Part shown: positions 35,601 to 49,100 of the stretch, one piece after another
Numbering within the stretch: the first letter of the stretch is position 1
How the letters are laid out: each line of letters begins with the position of its first letter
Assembly (NCBI RefSeq): GCF_028389875.1
Contig: NC_084682.1
Location: 6,272,001 to 6,336,000 of the forward strand
Length of the DNA: 64,000 bases
Direction: 5' to 3'
Source: Rhea pennata
Lineage: Eukaryota; Chordata; Aves; Rheiformes; Rheidae
Notes under the pieces: model-generated
Seen by the model: only the letters and a program-made list of their open reading frames with translations
What the model was told of the DNA's origin: nothing
The model's database searches: none
Program-made: the position numbers and the translations under genes

Positions 35601-37663
35601 CAGATGAGCAAATGGTGGCACAGGAGTGGGTATTGTTCAGCTGTGGCTTAAGGCTGAACATACAGACTTTGCATTGAATTTAGGCTTGGGGAGGTACAGT
35701 GCTGCACTTAAAGCTTATATTCCGGAGAATCTGACAGCACATTGTCAACTAGGTAACCTGGTCACATTTAATTATTGCTAAAAAGTTTGTTTATTTTTAA
35801 AGGACTGAAATTTTCAGGCAGTTCTTTTGCTCTCATTGATTGAAAGGTTGAAGTTGAGTGAGAGGAAAAAGCATGGAGGAAACCAAAAACTGCTTAGCCT
35901 TAAACGCCTGTTCTGAAGAAGTACAGTGTGTTTTGTATAGGAAATTGTGTTAGAAGTAGGATAGGTAGCTTCTTTGTTAAGCTGGATGTGTGCAGCTGGG
36001 CTCGGTTTGTCCTGAGCTCCGAGGAGCAGCTTATGAAAGAGCTGCTGAAACTGCAAAGTGACATTTTCTGTGAAAGTCTTCAGAATTATATAAACTTGGA
36101 TTAACTGTGCAAGGGTTGAAGTTTCTGCTCAGTAATTTTGCAGGCAGCTGTGTTTTGAAACTGTATTCATAAACTTACTCACTTGAGAATTAGTTATTTT
36201 CCTTTGGTTTTGCTTCTGTTCCTATTACCTTGTCCAAAGGCTGGTCCAGAATTGCACCACTCTGGTAGAAGCCTTCTAATTTCCAGTCTGAGATATTTGT
36301 ACATGATTTTTCCATATTTCTTTCACCAATATGAAATGCTTAATAAAACAAACCTTAAGCTAAAATTTCTTCTGACCAAGACTGTTTTTATTTTGTATTT
36401 TTTTCCCCTGTGCGCCATCAGTCCCTGTGCTCTGACTGCTCTTATATCTTGAGGAGCAAAAAGGCACCACCTGACAATGTGAATCTGCAAAAATCATCTA
36501 CATCATTGTGCAGGGCTTTGGGACTGGAAGATAGTGTTTGAGCAGGGATCCTGCATTTCTGCTTTGTTATACTGCTACAATGCAACATGACTTAGGGCTC
36601 CTGCACTAGCGGCTCCAGTGGTGTTCCTGCCAGTGATGAAAATAGCCCAGAAAATAACAACAGATGCTCCAGAATGTGGTCTGGAGAAAGGTGCTTGCTG
36701 TGAAGGGTTTTCAAAGTAAGAATGATTTTAAAATACTGTAAGGAAACAGGAGAACATACAGGCAGATATGAGGCAAGTTGTTTAATATATCGTATCTCTT
36801 GTCTCTGACTTCTGTGTCCTCTCATCTTCTTTGCCTTGTATATCATCTGTCACAGGTCCAGTGCCTCTTATTGCCTTTAGTAGAAAATTTCCCTGTAAAT
36901 AGTGATCAAGTCTCCTGGTGCACATTTCCTGTCCTATTTTTAATATGTGAGGTTGAATGAAGTAGGAAATCAGCAGACCTGTTTTCCAAAGATTCTTCTC
37001 CCTGAACTATATCATGTTGAAACTGTAGCTTTTAAAAGGAGGGTCAAGGAATAGAAGCTGCTTGATGCGTGGGATAGATATTAGTGTCACAGGCTAAATT
37101 CATAACTGTGGTTTTGGATACAGTAATTGTTCTCTCTCATTAGTTCTCAATTTTCCCAGGATTTTCCCATTGGGTATTTTGCTAAAGCATTTAGATTGGT
37201 CAGCAATGTGAAGCTATTTGCTCGTAAGATGAATCATCATTGTTAGTCATAAAAGATTCCTTACCTAAAAATTACTTCCCATTATAAAATGACAGTGAAG
37301 AAGAAGAGATGAGGGCACATTTCAGTCTCAATCCTGCTGAAGGATGCCTGAGAGAGGAAACCTTAGTATTATTCTCTCTGTGAAATGCTTGTGTTTTTTC
37401 CATTTTTTTTTTTCATTTTTTTAATTAGTGATTAGAAATCTAGCGATACCTTTTTCCTAGTGCTGGCTTGTCTTCCATCAAAGAAATTAGTACAAGCTAA
37501 TTGATAAAGTGTTTATATACATTAAGTGGCATTTTCAACAGCAGTGAGGTTGCTCTAATATCCTCTCCCACTTATAGGTTGTCCATGGGTAACTGTGGTT
37601 AATGGCCCTCGAGCTGCACAGAGAATCACAGATGTCTCAACCTTCCTCTGCTTTTGGTTGCAG
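29606..37663 (+). other. MYO1C: Intron between the isoform B exon and the first common exon
   Basis: Eight kb of intron. Frames at 34.1-35.2 kb reach 160-178 codons but show no family resemblance and no codon pattern like the true exons. A GC-richer stretch at 34.1-35.3 kb is the only marked change in composition. Confidence 0.55.
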
Positions 37664-37819
37664 GGAGCAGGGAGTGACGGTATTCGACTGACCATGGAGA
37701 GCGCTCTGACAGCCCGCGACCGTGTGGGGGTGCAGGATTTTGTCCTGCTTGAGAACTTCACCAGCGAAGCAGCTTTTATTGAAAATCTACGTAAGCGATT
37801 CAAGGAGAATCTGATCTAT
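37664..37819 (+). CDS. MYO1C: MYO1C common exon 1: shared ten codons plus residues 1-42
   Basis: The acceptor is TTGGTTGCAG|GGA and the donor TAT|GTGAGT. The ten codons [10 protein letters not shown] precede the Met at 37,694. They are read only when the isoform A or B exon is joined and are 5' UTR otherwise. The start [20 protein letters not shown] is typical of MYO1C. It ends in phase 0 and is followed by a 624-base intron with nothing notable. Confidence 0.95.
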
Positions 37820-40800
37820 GTGAGTAGCAGAGTGACAGAAGCCAAAGTGGTCATCAGTGACCTAAATTCGGATGTTTGCTATGGAAGGAAGATGGTACCT
37901 ATCCCAGTTGGAGGGATTTGGAGATGGTAGTATCAGCTTTTATAGCCCATGAATGCTTGCCTCAGAACTAGTCTGGGCTAGTGGCATGTTTACACATGTA
38001 GGGCCTCACTTGCAGTGCTCTAGTTGAGACCTGCTGATGTTTGGCGGACTTGCCAACACCAAAAATTCAACTTGCACCAGATTCTTGCATTACATGAATT
38101 CACTGTGGTGACTGCTCAACGACCTCAGGCTAGAACTCGATCTGAAACAACAGATGAGAAATAATCCAGTATCCTTGCTGATTAGAAGGACTAAAACAGT
38201 CTGTAGGATCTATGTTTCCAGCCAAGATGACGCATCTGGCATACCTCCTCTAATGCCATGCTTTCTGTGCTAAGAGGTGGCTTCTTCAGGGCCCTTGACC
38301 TCTTTGGAAGTCTTTAGCAGCGTCCCCAATGGACCTGCTGTGGGGAGCCCTAGTCAGTAAGCTGGACCTCAGAGCAATTGTGAGCTCTAAGAGGAGTCGC
38401 TGTTAGTCCTCGGGTAATCTCTTCTCCTTTTGCTCTCTTTCAGACGTACATTGGCTCAGTTCTGGTGTCTGTCAATCCATACAAGGAATTGGAAATCTAC
38501 AGCAAGCAGCACATGGAGCGATACCGCGGTGTCAGCTTTTATGAAGTTTCTCCTCACCTGTGAGTGGCCTGTGGGTAAACAGTGCAGTTTGTGCCATTCC
38601 CACTGGGGCTCGTGTAATACTGACATGTGAAAGCAAGCAAATAAGACTTCTTGTCCCAGATACAGCACTAAAAAACATGGGGATATAAAGGCTCCTTCAG
38701 AGGGTGTGGTGTATGGCTCTTTCTATTCCTGTTTCTCTCTCCAAAGAGGATGAGTTGCCTTTGCAAGAGCAGTATTTGGAAAGGGAGTTGGTTCCTTCCT
38801 GGCTGGAGGAACAGAGCTGCTTACCCAGCCCTGGCAGGACAGGAGTTCATTGTTCCAGGGTTACTCGGGGTCTGCTTGTCCCAGCTGTGCCGTTCCCCGG
38901 CTGCTACATCGCTCATTCAGCGTAGGCCTAATGAGGGGAAAGAGTGTGTCTATATGTGCAATGTATTTTTTATTTTTTTTCCCTCCTACCTCTTCTGTTG
39001 CTGCCTGACCAATATTTATCTGGTATTTCCCTTGTTGCTACGATACCATGAGCCTGTTGGAACAAGGAATGTATTTATTTACATGGCCTGGCCTGGTGAG
39101 CGTTTCCAATTTCCCATTTGAAAAAAAGAAGTTTGAGGTTTGAAAGTTATTTTTGAAAGTATTTGAATTTTTTTGTCAGGCTGAAGAGAAGCATCACTAA
39201 GAACTGAGGACATTTGGCTCCAGAATGCTTTCTTTCACAGCCAAGGGCCAAATTCTGAGCACCTTTTGAAGTTTTTTTTTTTTTTTTTTAAGAAAGTCTT
39301 GGAAGACTAAATGATATCACTTTCAAGTGAACTGTTTGGATTGTTTCTTATTGCTGGCACATAACCCAGGAGAGTAAGCAAAACACAGAATGCACTATAA
39401 GCACACAGAAGAGAGAGAAGCCATTACTTGGGAAAGTAGGACACTTAAAGTTATATTTTTTATGATAAAAATGCAATTTTTTAGTGTTTCAGGCTTCTTG
39501 CCTGGACCTACAGGGTGATGATTAAACCTGAAAAACCCTAATGTCAAACCTACTGAGACCTACCCTTGATCTGGGTTTGTCAGTACGTCGTGTCCATGTG
39601 CACATGCCCCAGATAAGAGATCTGCCACAAGAAAGTAATTGCAGTGACTTAAATCAGCATCGAGCTGTTCCTAGTGAAGCAACCAAGACCATGCAGAGGT
39701 AACAGCTCGGGCCGCAGGCTGTCCAGCCTGACCCCAGCTTTAGCTCTCTGAGCTCCTGCTTGCAAATTGCTGTTGGCACGTGGATTTCTTTCAGTCCTGC
39801 CTCCAAAGCCAAGATCTGGCCTAGGAGCACCTGCTTCTGCCTGTGATCTGAGCACTTTTAGGGGCCTCTTTGCCCTTAAGTGAGAGATTTGTGACTCTCT
39901 GGAAAATCTTTGAGACTGTGGCTTCCTTTTTATTTGCGTTCAGTAGATACAGGACTGAGCACAGTGGCAATGCTGCCGTGTAACATGGGCTGCTAAGTAA
40001 TTCTGCACAGAGACACGTGTCACAGAGTGATCAGTCGTTTCCTAGGCTGTTCTTTCTTCTTGTAACTAGTCCCATGAAAAACTTTAAAAGGCACAGCTCA
40101 TAAATAAACCCTGGAGAGCTAAGGTACCAAATACCAGTGCTGCTCCAACTGGGAAATCAGTGTTTTTGTTAGTTGTTCCATTTTTTAAAAAGTTACATTA
40201 CTTGATTATTTTTGCACTTCAAAATACTCCCAGAAGCAGTGAAATGCTCTATAGTGTTATACATTGTGTTTTTCTCTCCTACATTTCAGGTATATTTTCC
40301 CCTCTTTTTCAAAACTGATTCTAGAAAGCCAAAATGCTTCAGTATTGCTATTCCAACATCAAAATAGTTCAAGTCTAGGCCTGGGTGCTGGATTTTCTGG
40401 GAAGTGCGTCACATGTAGTCATTCAAAGGAAAAAAGTTATCCCAATGGGCTTGAAACATAGCATACTTCCCAGAGTGATCTGTCACATCCTGCCCTATTT
40501 ATAGCCTGCCTTGGGGTTCAGAGATGGTGACTGCAAATGGGACAGCAAACATCTTTAGATAAATGGGTTTCTGTACAAAGTATGCAGTTTGCGTGGCTGC
40601 CAATTTTCTCCTTAAAGTATTATGAAAGCCCTCCGTAAAGGCATGCAGTCTAGAGGCAAGTCTTAAAATTTAAATGAAATTTATATTTATTCAGCTGATT
40701 TGCTCTCAAAATAATGCAGAGGCAAAATTTGGATGGGAAAAGGAACTCAACGAATTTAGTGGGGCAAACATACAGTTGTGTTGCTAAGTAGCTTGTTAGT

Positions 40801-43103
40801 GTTGCCTTAGCACCACATATTAATAGACTTGAGAAGGCCATGGCTGTTATTTTGATGTGATTGTTTTTAATTAATACCACAGCATGAGAGTAAAAAACAA
40901 GAAAAAGCCCAATAATTATTAAGAGGTTGCCAAGTATATGAGAACAGGATATGTGCTTGATAACCACAGACAAGCCAGCTAAAAATATTGTTATTGAGGT
41001 CATTGTATGTGATTGCACTTTGAAGGCTAATGCTCCTCTTTTCCCTTCTCCACTTTTCTTGTATCTGGTCCTTCTCTTCCTCTGTCCCTCCATTAAGCAA
41101 TTGCCACCATTGTCAAACTTGTCCTCCTGTTCTCTGATGTTGTAAAAGTGTGTGTGATTCCTGCTACAAGACCCTGCCAGGGAGGAAAAGAGAAGGAGGG
41201 GAGAAAAGGGCAAAGTCTAGGAACTAGGTCGAGAGATAGCAGCGGTAGCGCTGGCTGCATGCAGACAGGGGGAAGTGTCTAGTGGTTTCGGTCACGTTTG
41301 GTCCAGGTTAAGATGGGAGCTTATGTAGCCTTCAGGCTGCTTATTAGTCTGTGCTGACTTAATCCAATTCTTCCTACAATCCCAGAGGAACTGCAAGAGG
41401 TTGGGCTATTCAGGAGACGCGTTGTAGTAGCCATCCAGATAGTGCAGCACAGCAAAGATTTTCTGAGAGTGTCGTTGCTCAAAGGACAAGCTAGAATAAA
41501 GATCAATGGAAAATAAGCTGCCTGAACATAAAACATTTTCATCCTGTGGGGAACAACACTGAGAGATCATGTTTATTTAGCAAAGTAAGTTTATCTGCAC
41601 CATTTAAGCTTTTTCTACAGAAACTCTCCTCATCTGAGTATGTGAAAATGGTCAGAGAGAGCAAATGGATCTCTCTGCTCTTTCCCTTTTATAGCCTTGC
41701 ACATCCACTGCCAAATGATTTTAATAGCGTCAAAGCCTTTTCCAAAAAGGGCAGGTAGTTAATGTGATAGATCTCTGCTATCATACTACAGACTCTTGGC
41801 CAGTGGTAAAGATGTGTATGGAGATCTCGGGGTCCACGGTAACCTCCCATGTCATCACCTGTGTGTAGGAGCAATAAGGAGCTCTGACACATTCCATGGA
41901 TACATAGCTCTCTTTGAGATATCTCTGCTAGGAGTTTGCAGTATGGGGTAGTCTTAGCTAAGGAGTCTCTGCCCTTCAGTTGTGGAAACGAACTAACGCC
42001 TGGTTATCTCTGTTCCTTAGTTATGCTATTGCAGACAATTCATATCGCTCCCTGCGTATGGAGAGGAAGGATCAGTGTATTCTGATATCTGGGGAGAGCG
42101 GAGCTGGCAAAACTGAGGCCACCAAGAAGATCCTGCAGTATTACGCTGTGACCTGCCCAGCCAGTCAACAGGTTGAAACAGTGAAGGACCGCTTGTTACA
42201 ATCCAATCCAGTCCTAGAGGTAAGTCAGTCTGCCGCATCGAAACTTGGCGTCGAGTCATGCAGGGGTGCTCGTGTTTTCCAGCCGCAGGTGGAGGCAACC
42301 GGACCCCCCGAGGCTTGTCTAGCATGGCTGAGCTGTGCGTGCACAGTGGGTAGCGTATCCTGGGAGCGCTTGTTTACTGTACATGGGCAGATCATTCATG
42401 CTGCACACGGGAATCCCAGGCTGCTTCTAAGCCAAGGAACAACCAGCTGCTGCCAAATTCACTTAGCCCTTTGCTGTCTGCCAGGAGCAGATCGGGAGTG
42501 GCCAGGCTGCAGGGAAGAGAGTCGTGGAGTGGGAAGAGTCCTGGTGGGCTGCATACAGTTGCAAAGCCAGACCTTGACACATCTGCTGTGGGCAGCTTTG
42601 CCCTTTGATAAACATATTTATGACCGCATTTTCTAGTGCTGTGGTGTCCTCTAGTGTCCAGTCCTGAGCTGTCTTTGTAGTTCCTTTTAATATTTCCGCT
42701 CTTTATTCAGACCGGCGTTGTGTGCATGGGAAAGGCATGCTCCCCGTGAGAGGAGAAAGCCTGGCAGGCCTAGGCCTGTTAGGATGCTGCCTTCTGTGAG
42801 CAGAGCTCTGGGTTTCTGGGAGCCAATAGCTGTGATGAAAGAGGAAGCTCTGAGAAGGCTGTCAGACGTGACACGTGCTGTCAGCAGTGAAACGGCATTA
42901 AACTAAATTTATTAGGGGGCATGGAATTGTTTTCAGAAGCATGCCCCTTCTGTGGTGCTTGCACTGTGTGGAAAGATCAGCGTTAATATTTGGGAAATTA
43001 CCTGTTTTCTTCCTGGTTTCTCTTGCAAAAGGAATAAACCTGGGCTTTAATGGCCATACATAAGCAACTGACAACTTCACCAAAGTATTTATAAACCTCA
43101 TTC

Positions 43104-43153
<50 letters not shown>

Positions 43154-46100
43154 ATACATCCTCATTTCAGGCCTTTGGAAATGCAAAAACCCTTCGGAAT
43201 GATAACTCCAGCCGATTTGGAAAATACATGGATGTGCAGTTTGATTACAGGGTAACTTGAAATCTGTTTTATAGTTCAGAATTTGTCCCAGTCATAGGAG
43301 GACTCTGTTGCCTCTGCTCACTTGTACTGATGAAGCTATTGGTTTGCATTTCTCTGCAGACCACATGAATAGCATCTACCTCTCGCAAAGTTTGGTTGCG
43401 GAGGATTTTCTAGAACATGCTTCCCTTTTTAAAACTCTCTATATAATCCTTCTACACTCAGTTTTGTTGCTTTTTTCTTTTATATCAGATTCCTTCTGAA
43501 AAGGAGAATATAAAAGTAAAGACAGTATTCAGTATGTGCTGTAGCAATGACCTATATAATGATGTTATATTTTCATATATGTATATAGTGTTACATTTTC
43601 ATTTTATATCTTATTTTGCATACACTTGAAAACTCAAATTACCACTGTGTATTTCTGAATGAGAAAGAGATTGTGATACAAAATGACAGATATTTTTCTT
43701 GCTTTTATAGACCGTTATTTTACATCCTTTTTGTCTTTGAACAGACCACCATAAAAGCAGAACGATTTTCCCCTATATTGATGAACTATTTCAATTTATC
43801 TGGTTTGATTTAGGGAGCACCTGTTGGGGGCCACATCTTGAACTACCTCCTGGAAAAGTCTCGAGTTGTGCACCAGAATCATGGAGAGAGGAACTTCCAC
43901 ATTTTCTACCAGCTGCTGGAAGGAGGGGAAGAGGATTTGCTGCGAAGGCTGGGTCTTGAAAAGAGTCCACAACAGTACCATTACCTAGTAAAGGTGTGCA
44001 TTAACTAATAACTATTACTTTATATTATAGGACAAATATATTCTCAATTAACTCTGTAGCTTCCTTCCCTCACTTCAAAAATAACTGAGATGACTGCTAT
44101 AAAAAGAAACCTGTGGCAGAAATGCATTCGGCACAAGTAATACATCTTTGGCAACAATATATTTCTATCACTGTGTTTTTTTAGGGTCAGTGTGCAAGGG
44201 TCAGTTCCATAAATGATAAAAATGATTGGAAGATTGTGCGGAGGGCCTTGACCATTATAAGCTTCAATGACGACGAGGTGGAGGTAAGACGTGTCTGACA
44301 GCAAATCTGTTTTTCCTGCTGTTAATGGAATTTTTGTGCTTTGATTTGTTATTTCTGGTCAAGGGCAGCCTTTGAATTTGCTGCAAAAATCCTGAAACAA
44401 AACGTATGACCTGGTAATTAGAATAATTAACACAAAAATCTCACTACCTTCTCTAGGTGTGCTTTTTTTCTGCACTTGTTTCTAACTCATAAGGCAGACT
44501 TCTCCCTGTTGGCTTCATCTTAGGATTTGCTGAGCATTGTGGCTAGTGTTCTGCATCTGGGGAATGTGCAGTTTGCTGCTGATGAGCAAGGAAATGCTCA
44601 GGTGACTACAGAGAATCAGATTAAGTATCTGGCTAGGGTAAGTATCATTCTGTTAGAGATACATTACATTAAAAATGTATTAGAGAGGTTTGCACTTTTT
44701 GAACTTGGCACTTTTCTTTTGTTTTGGAATAGGATTTAGAATTTAGGACTTCTGTCACAAAATTACTCTTACTTGACCTAAATACAATGCAAACATTAAC
44801 ATTAAAACACTTCTTAATTAACAACTCCCCTGTTTACTACTCAGTCCACCACTGACTGAGTTTTTGCCTTCAAGCACTGGGGCAAGAATAGACCTACTCT
44901 GGAGAAGACTTGAAGAAAGAAGAGCCCTTGTGATTCTGCTCAGTCAATTCTCTGGGCAAGAATAGTCAAGCCTAATTAGTGATATTATTGTTAGATCATA
45001 TAACTGGTAGAAAGGAGTTGATGTGTGAGAGGAAAAGGAAGGATTGAACTGAAAAGTCTTGCTAGTTTAAATGGGAAATAGAAGACTGTTTCACTGGATT
45101 GTAGCTTTGAAGACTAGACTTTCTGATCTTTTAAAAGTAAATATTGATAAATTGAATGTACGGCTTCACAAGTTAATGTTCTACTGCTTTGCAGCTTCTA
45201 GCAGTTGAGGGCTCTGTACTTCGAGATTCATTGATCCACAAGAAGATCATAGCAAAAGGGGAAGAGGTAAGAGAATGAGCTGGGGACCTGGGAGGCATAT
45301 GGAACTAAAGCAAACTAGCTGCCATCAGCTCTCTTACCAAGTTAAGCAGTTCACTTCTGACACTTCTCAAAGGAGACTGTCAGTGCAAGTCTCCTGTAAC
45401 CTGATAGTGATTCACAGCCAGTGCATCTGGGAGACAGTGATGTGAACCGAACCCAGACAGGGTGCTGTTAAGTGGCTGTTTATTAACAATGAACTAGGGA
45501 AACTTAATTTCTCAGTGGAATGGCTGTTGAAGGGCTTTTTTTTCCCCTCCTCCTGCATACAGTTAATCAGTCCTCTGAACCTGGAGCAGGCAGCCTATGC
45601 AAGGGATGCTCTTGCTAAGGCAATATATGGACGCACTTTCTCCTGGCTGGTGAACAAGGTTAACAAGTCTCTTGCTTACAAGGTAAACGAACCTATTATT
45701 ATTATTTGGTATATAGCCAAGTGTCAAGGGGGTTTCAAATCTCGTAGCTGCAAAGCAGAGAAATGCTCAGTTCCATGCCACAGTACCATACATACAGTGA
45801 TTTCAAAATGAATTTGTATTCCACTAAGAGGAGGATAAGGAGTAAATACCATAACCAAATGGGGAAGATCGGTGATGCATTGTAGCTATGACTATGTATG
45901 AACGTTTATTTTTTGCCCTGTTGCAGGAGGGAGAATTTCCAGGCTGGAGAAGTACAACAGTTTTAGGGTTGCTTGATATCTATGGATTTGAAGTTTTCCA
46001 GCACAACAGGTCTGTTTCCATCAGTGTCTTTGAGTTTTGAGTAAGTTATGCATGACTTAGTGCTCAGTGTTTTTCCGCCATGGTGAAATAAGACATTTTC

Positions 46101-49100
46101 CATGTCTGGTGGTACTTAGTAAAAGAGAAAGAGATGATGTTTCAACTTTAGGAAGTCAGCTGAATAACTGATCATCACAGGGTAACTGAAAGGCCCAAGT
46201 TCCACATTTCTAAATAGGAGCTTCTAATACTTGGGACATCCAGCTAATATTTAGCATTTACAGCTACTTATCATCCTGGTATTTTAAAGAGACTGTTGTC
46301 TTTTTGAGCATATTCATATGATATCTTAAACCCTGCCTTTGTATAAGTCTCTAGTACAGTTATGACTGTTGTTCTGCTGTCTTTCTGGGGGAATGTGAAT
46401 GGGAAAACACAGTTATTGAACAACTTAAGAGATTATGTCTGTGTGGACCCTAAGTCTGGACAGATAACAATGAACCTAGACTCTCAAATTTATGATATTT
46501 GTGAGCCCTTCTTAAAACTTTGTGTTTTCCTCTGTATTACCTTTCATGCCTATTTTCTATTCCTTCTAGAACTGTTTCGTGAGACTCACTAAATAATAAA
46601 TGTAATAAATCTATAAATTCACTAAGTCTCTTTTATTTCTCTCAATTTATACATAGATGTATTCATGCTTCTCTCCACTGATTACAGCTTATTTTACATG
46701 TGGTGGGGTTTTACTGATTATTTTTCTCTGTTTTTTGTCTGCAGCTTTGAGCAATTTTGTATTAATTATTGTAATGAAAAATTGCAGCAGCTCTTCATAG
46801 AGCTCACATTAAAGTCAGAACAAGAGGAATACGAGTCAGAAGGCATAGCGGTAAGAGAGCCAGCATCACCACGCTTCCATTATCTTCTTTATATCACCTC
46901 CTACGGACCAGAAGACAGATGATAAGAAATGGAGGTGCTAATAACAATAGCCTCCAAAGTAAATGCTTGAAGGAGCTTTTCTTCTTCCTTTCTTTTTAAA
47001 CTGTATCAGTATAGCAAATGATACGCATGGAAGTGAGTAAGGCCATTGTAATCTTTTACTCTGATAAAAAGGTTTCTTCTTGAAGGCAGCGTTAGAAAAA
47101 CAAACATTATGAGTAAAGAGAAAGACTACTTAAATAATGTGTTGTCTGAAATGTACTGAATTTTTCTTTCTCCCCCCTCCCCCCCCCCCCCGGGATTGTT
47201 GTTATTCAAGTGTGATTTCTTGTCTTTGCAGTGGGAACCAGTTCAGTATTTCAATAACAAAATCATTTGCGATTTGGTAGAAGAGAAATTCAAGGGCATC
47301 ATTTCTATTTTGGTGAGTTGATAGCACCTTTTTAAATGCAAAGCTTGTGGTGGAAAACAAGGAGAAATAACGTGGGAAAAAAGGGTTAAAGCTTATATAA
47401 GGATTGTTCGCACTGGAGGGCAGAGCAGTAGTACACAAGACAGTGACATCATCAGAAGTCGATTTGCATCATCTTCATCTGCTCTCAGGAAAGAAGCTTC
47501 TAATCCAGGCAGCCTAGAAGAAACGTGTTCTCCTTTTCAGCTCAGTAGTTCTCATTTGTTGAACTAAGTGAAGTGAAGGCATGAGGTGGCCTCGCTATTA
47601 AAAGACCAAAGAGTCAAATCAGGATGGTGTTTCAGTGAGATAGAATTAGACTTGGCCTGTATGCTGAGAAGCATGCAAAGAAGTCAGTGCTTGAGTGCAT
47701 GTGTTTGCTTACTCCTTTTTAGGATGAAGAGTGTCTGAGACCTGGGGATGCCACAGATACAACATTCTTGGAGAAGCTCGAGGAAACTGTGAAGAATCAC
47801 CCTCATTTTCTCACGTGAGTGTTCCCGTAGCTGAGGACAGTAATACTAGTAGGATCCAGGTGTGTGACAGAGCTATTGATGCTAAATGCCTTGCTCTTTT
47901 GAAGACTAACCTTCAAAATACAATAGAAGCAACAAAACATTCCATTACTTTCTTACCTCTTATCTCTTCCTGACATCCCTCTGCTAATGTGTCCAAGGAA
48001 TTTGCAGGCTTGCAATTTCTTGGCTGCTCTAAGACCTGGCCCAATACTCCACGTGTGAAGAACTCTGCTTTTCCTCTTCTGTTTCAGAGTATTAGGCCAG
48101 ATCATTCCCCAGCATTTGATGACTTGCTGGGGAAAGATGACTGAAGTCTAGCCGAGGAATAACTAGAGCAGGGGGGAATTCCGCTCGTAAAAGTGTTCGG
48201 AGGTGTATTAGAATGTAATCACGTTAGAGTGATTTAAGCGGTGCTGGTGATTTTGAAATTGATGTGCCTGAGAGTTTAATATTGCACTAATTTGCTGTTG
48301 TGCATGTGTCTGCTTTCCAGATGATATTGATCTTCTCCCTTGACTTTGGTAAACTATCCATGTTGCCTTCACTCTAGTTTAATTGGTATGAATTCCGTGT
48401 TTGTAGCTTTCAAGACTGTTCACTTCAGTTTTGGAGTGATTATTTAGCAGCTCCAAATGACCTGTCTCTTTCTGTCACACACTCTGCTCAGATCAGGGTC
48501 TGTATGCCATCCCATGAGCATGCCAACGTGCTGCCAGCATCCTCATGGCCCTCTCGCCTGCTGCCGCTGCTCAAATTTCATATCAGACCCACCCTGCAGC
48601 CTCACCAGGAAGCCGAAAGTTCCTTCCTTTGAAATAAATGGAAATAGATTTTATGACTGGGAGCTGACTGACTGGTTGATGACTCTCACTTTTTTTTTTT
48701 TTACTTTCAGCCTTTAAGATCAGCAAGTGTGATTTTTGTCCCCGTCCCCCCCCGCCCCAAATTCATATAGTCCCACTCAGGGGTCAAATGCCATGGAGGG
48801 TTTTGAGGTGAATCCCCACACTGAACAACCGTTTGTTCCTCATGAAACCTCTTGGCTTTCTCGCCAGGCACAAGCTCGCTGACCAAAAGACTCGCAAGTC
48901 ACTGGGGCGGGAAGAGTTCCGCCTTTTGCACTATGCTGGAGAGGTCACCTACAATGTTGCAGGTAAGTGTGTGCCCCATCTTGGCTGTCTCTTCCTCCCA
49001 TCTCCTCTTCCTCCCATCGCCTGTTCTTTTAATTAAATCTACTTCACTAGATGGAAAGATTGATGTGGGCATAGAATACCTTCACATATCGTTTGATTAA

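Noticed and set aside
40650..41213. Minus-strand open frame of 187 codons
   Set aside because: It lies inside a MYO1C intron, is AT-rich, matches no family I know and has no promoter or splice signals. A long frame by chance is the simpler explanation.
41980..42636. A continuous frame of 218 codons containing the P-loop, considered as one exon
   Set aside because: Only 42,021-42,219 is exon. The GTAAGT at 42,220 is a clear donor and the reading after it loses all myosin similarity.
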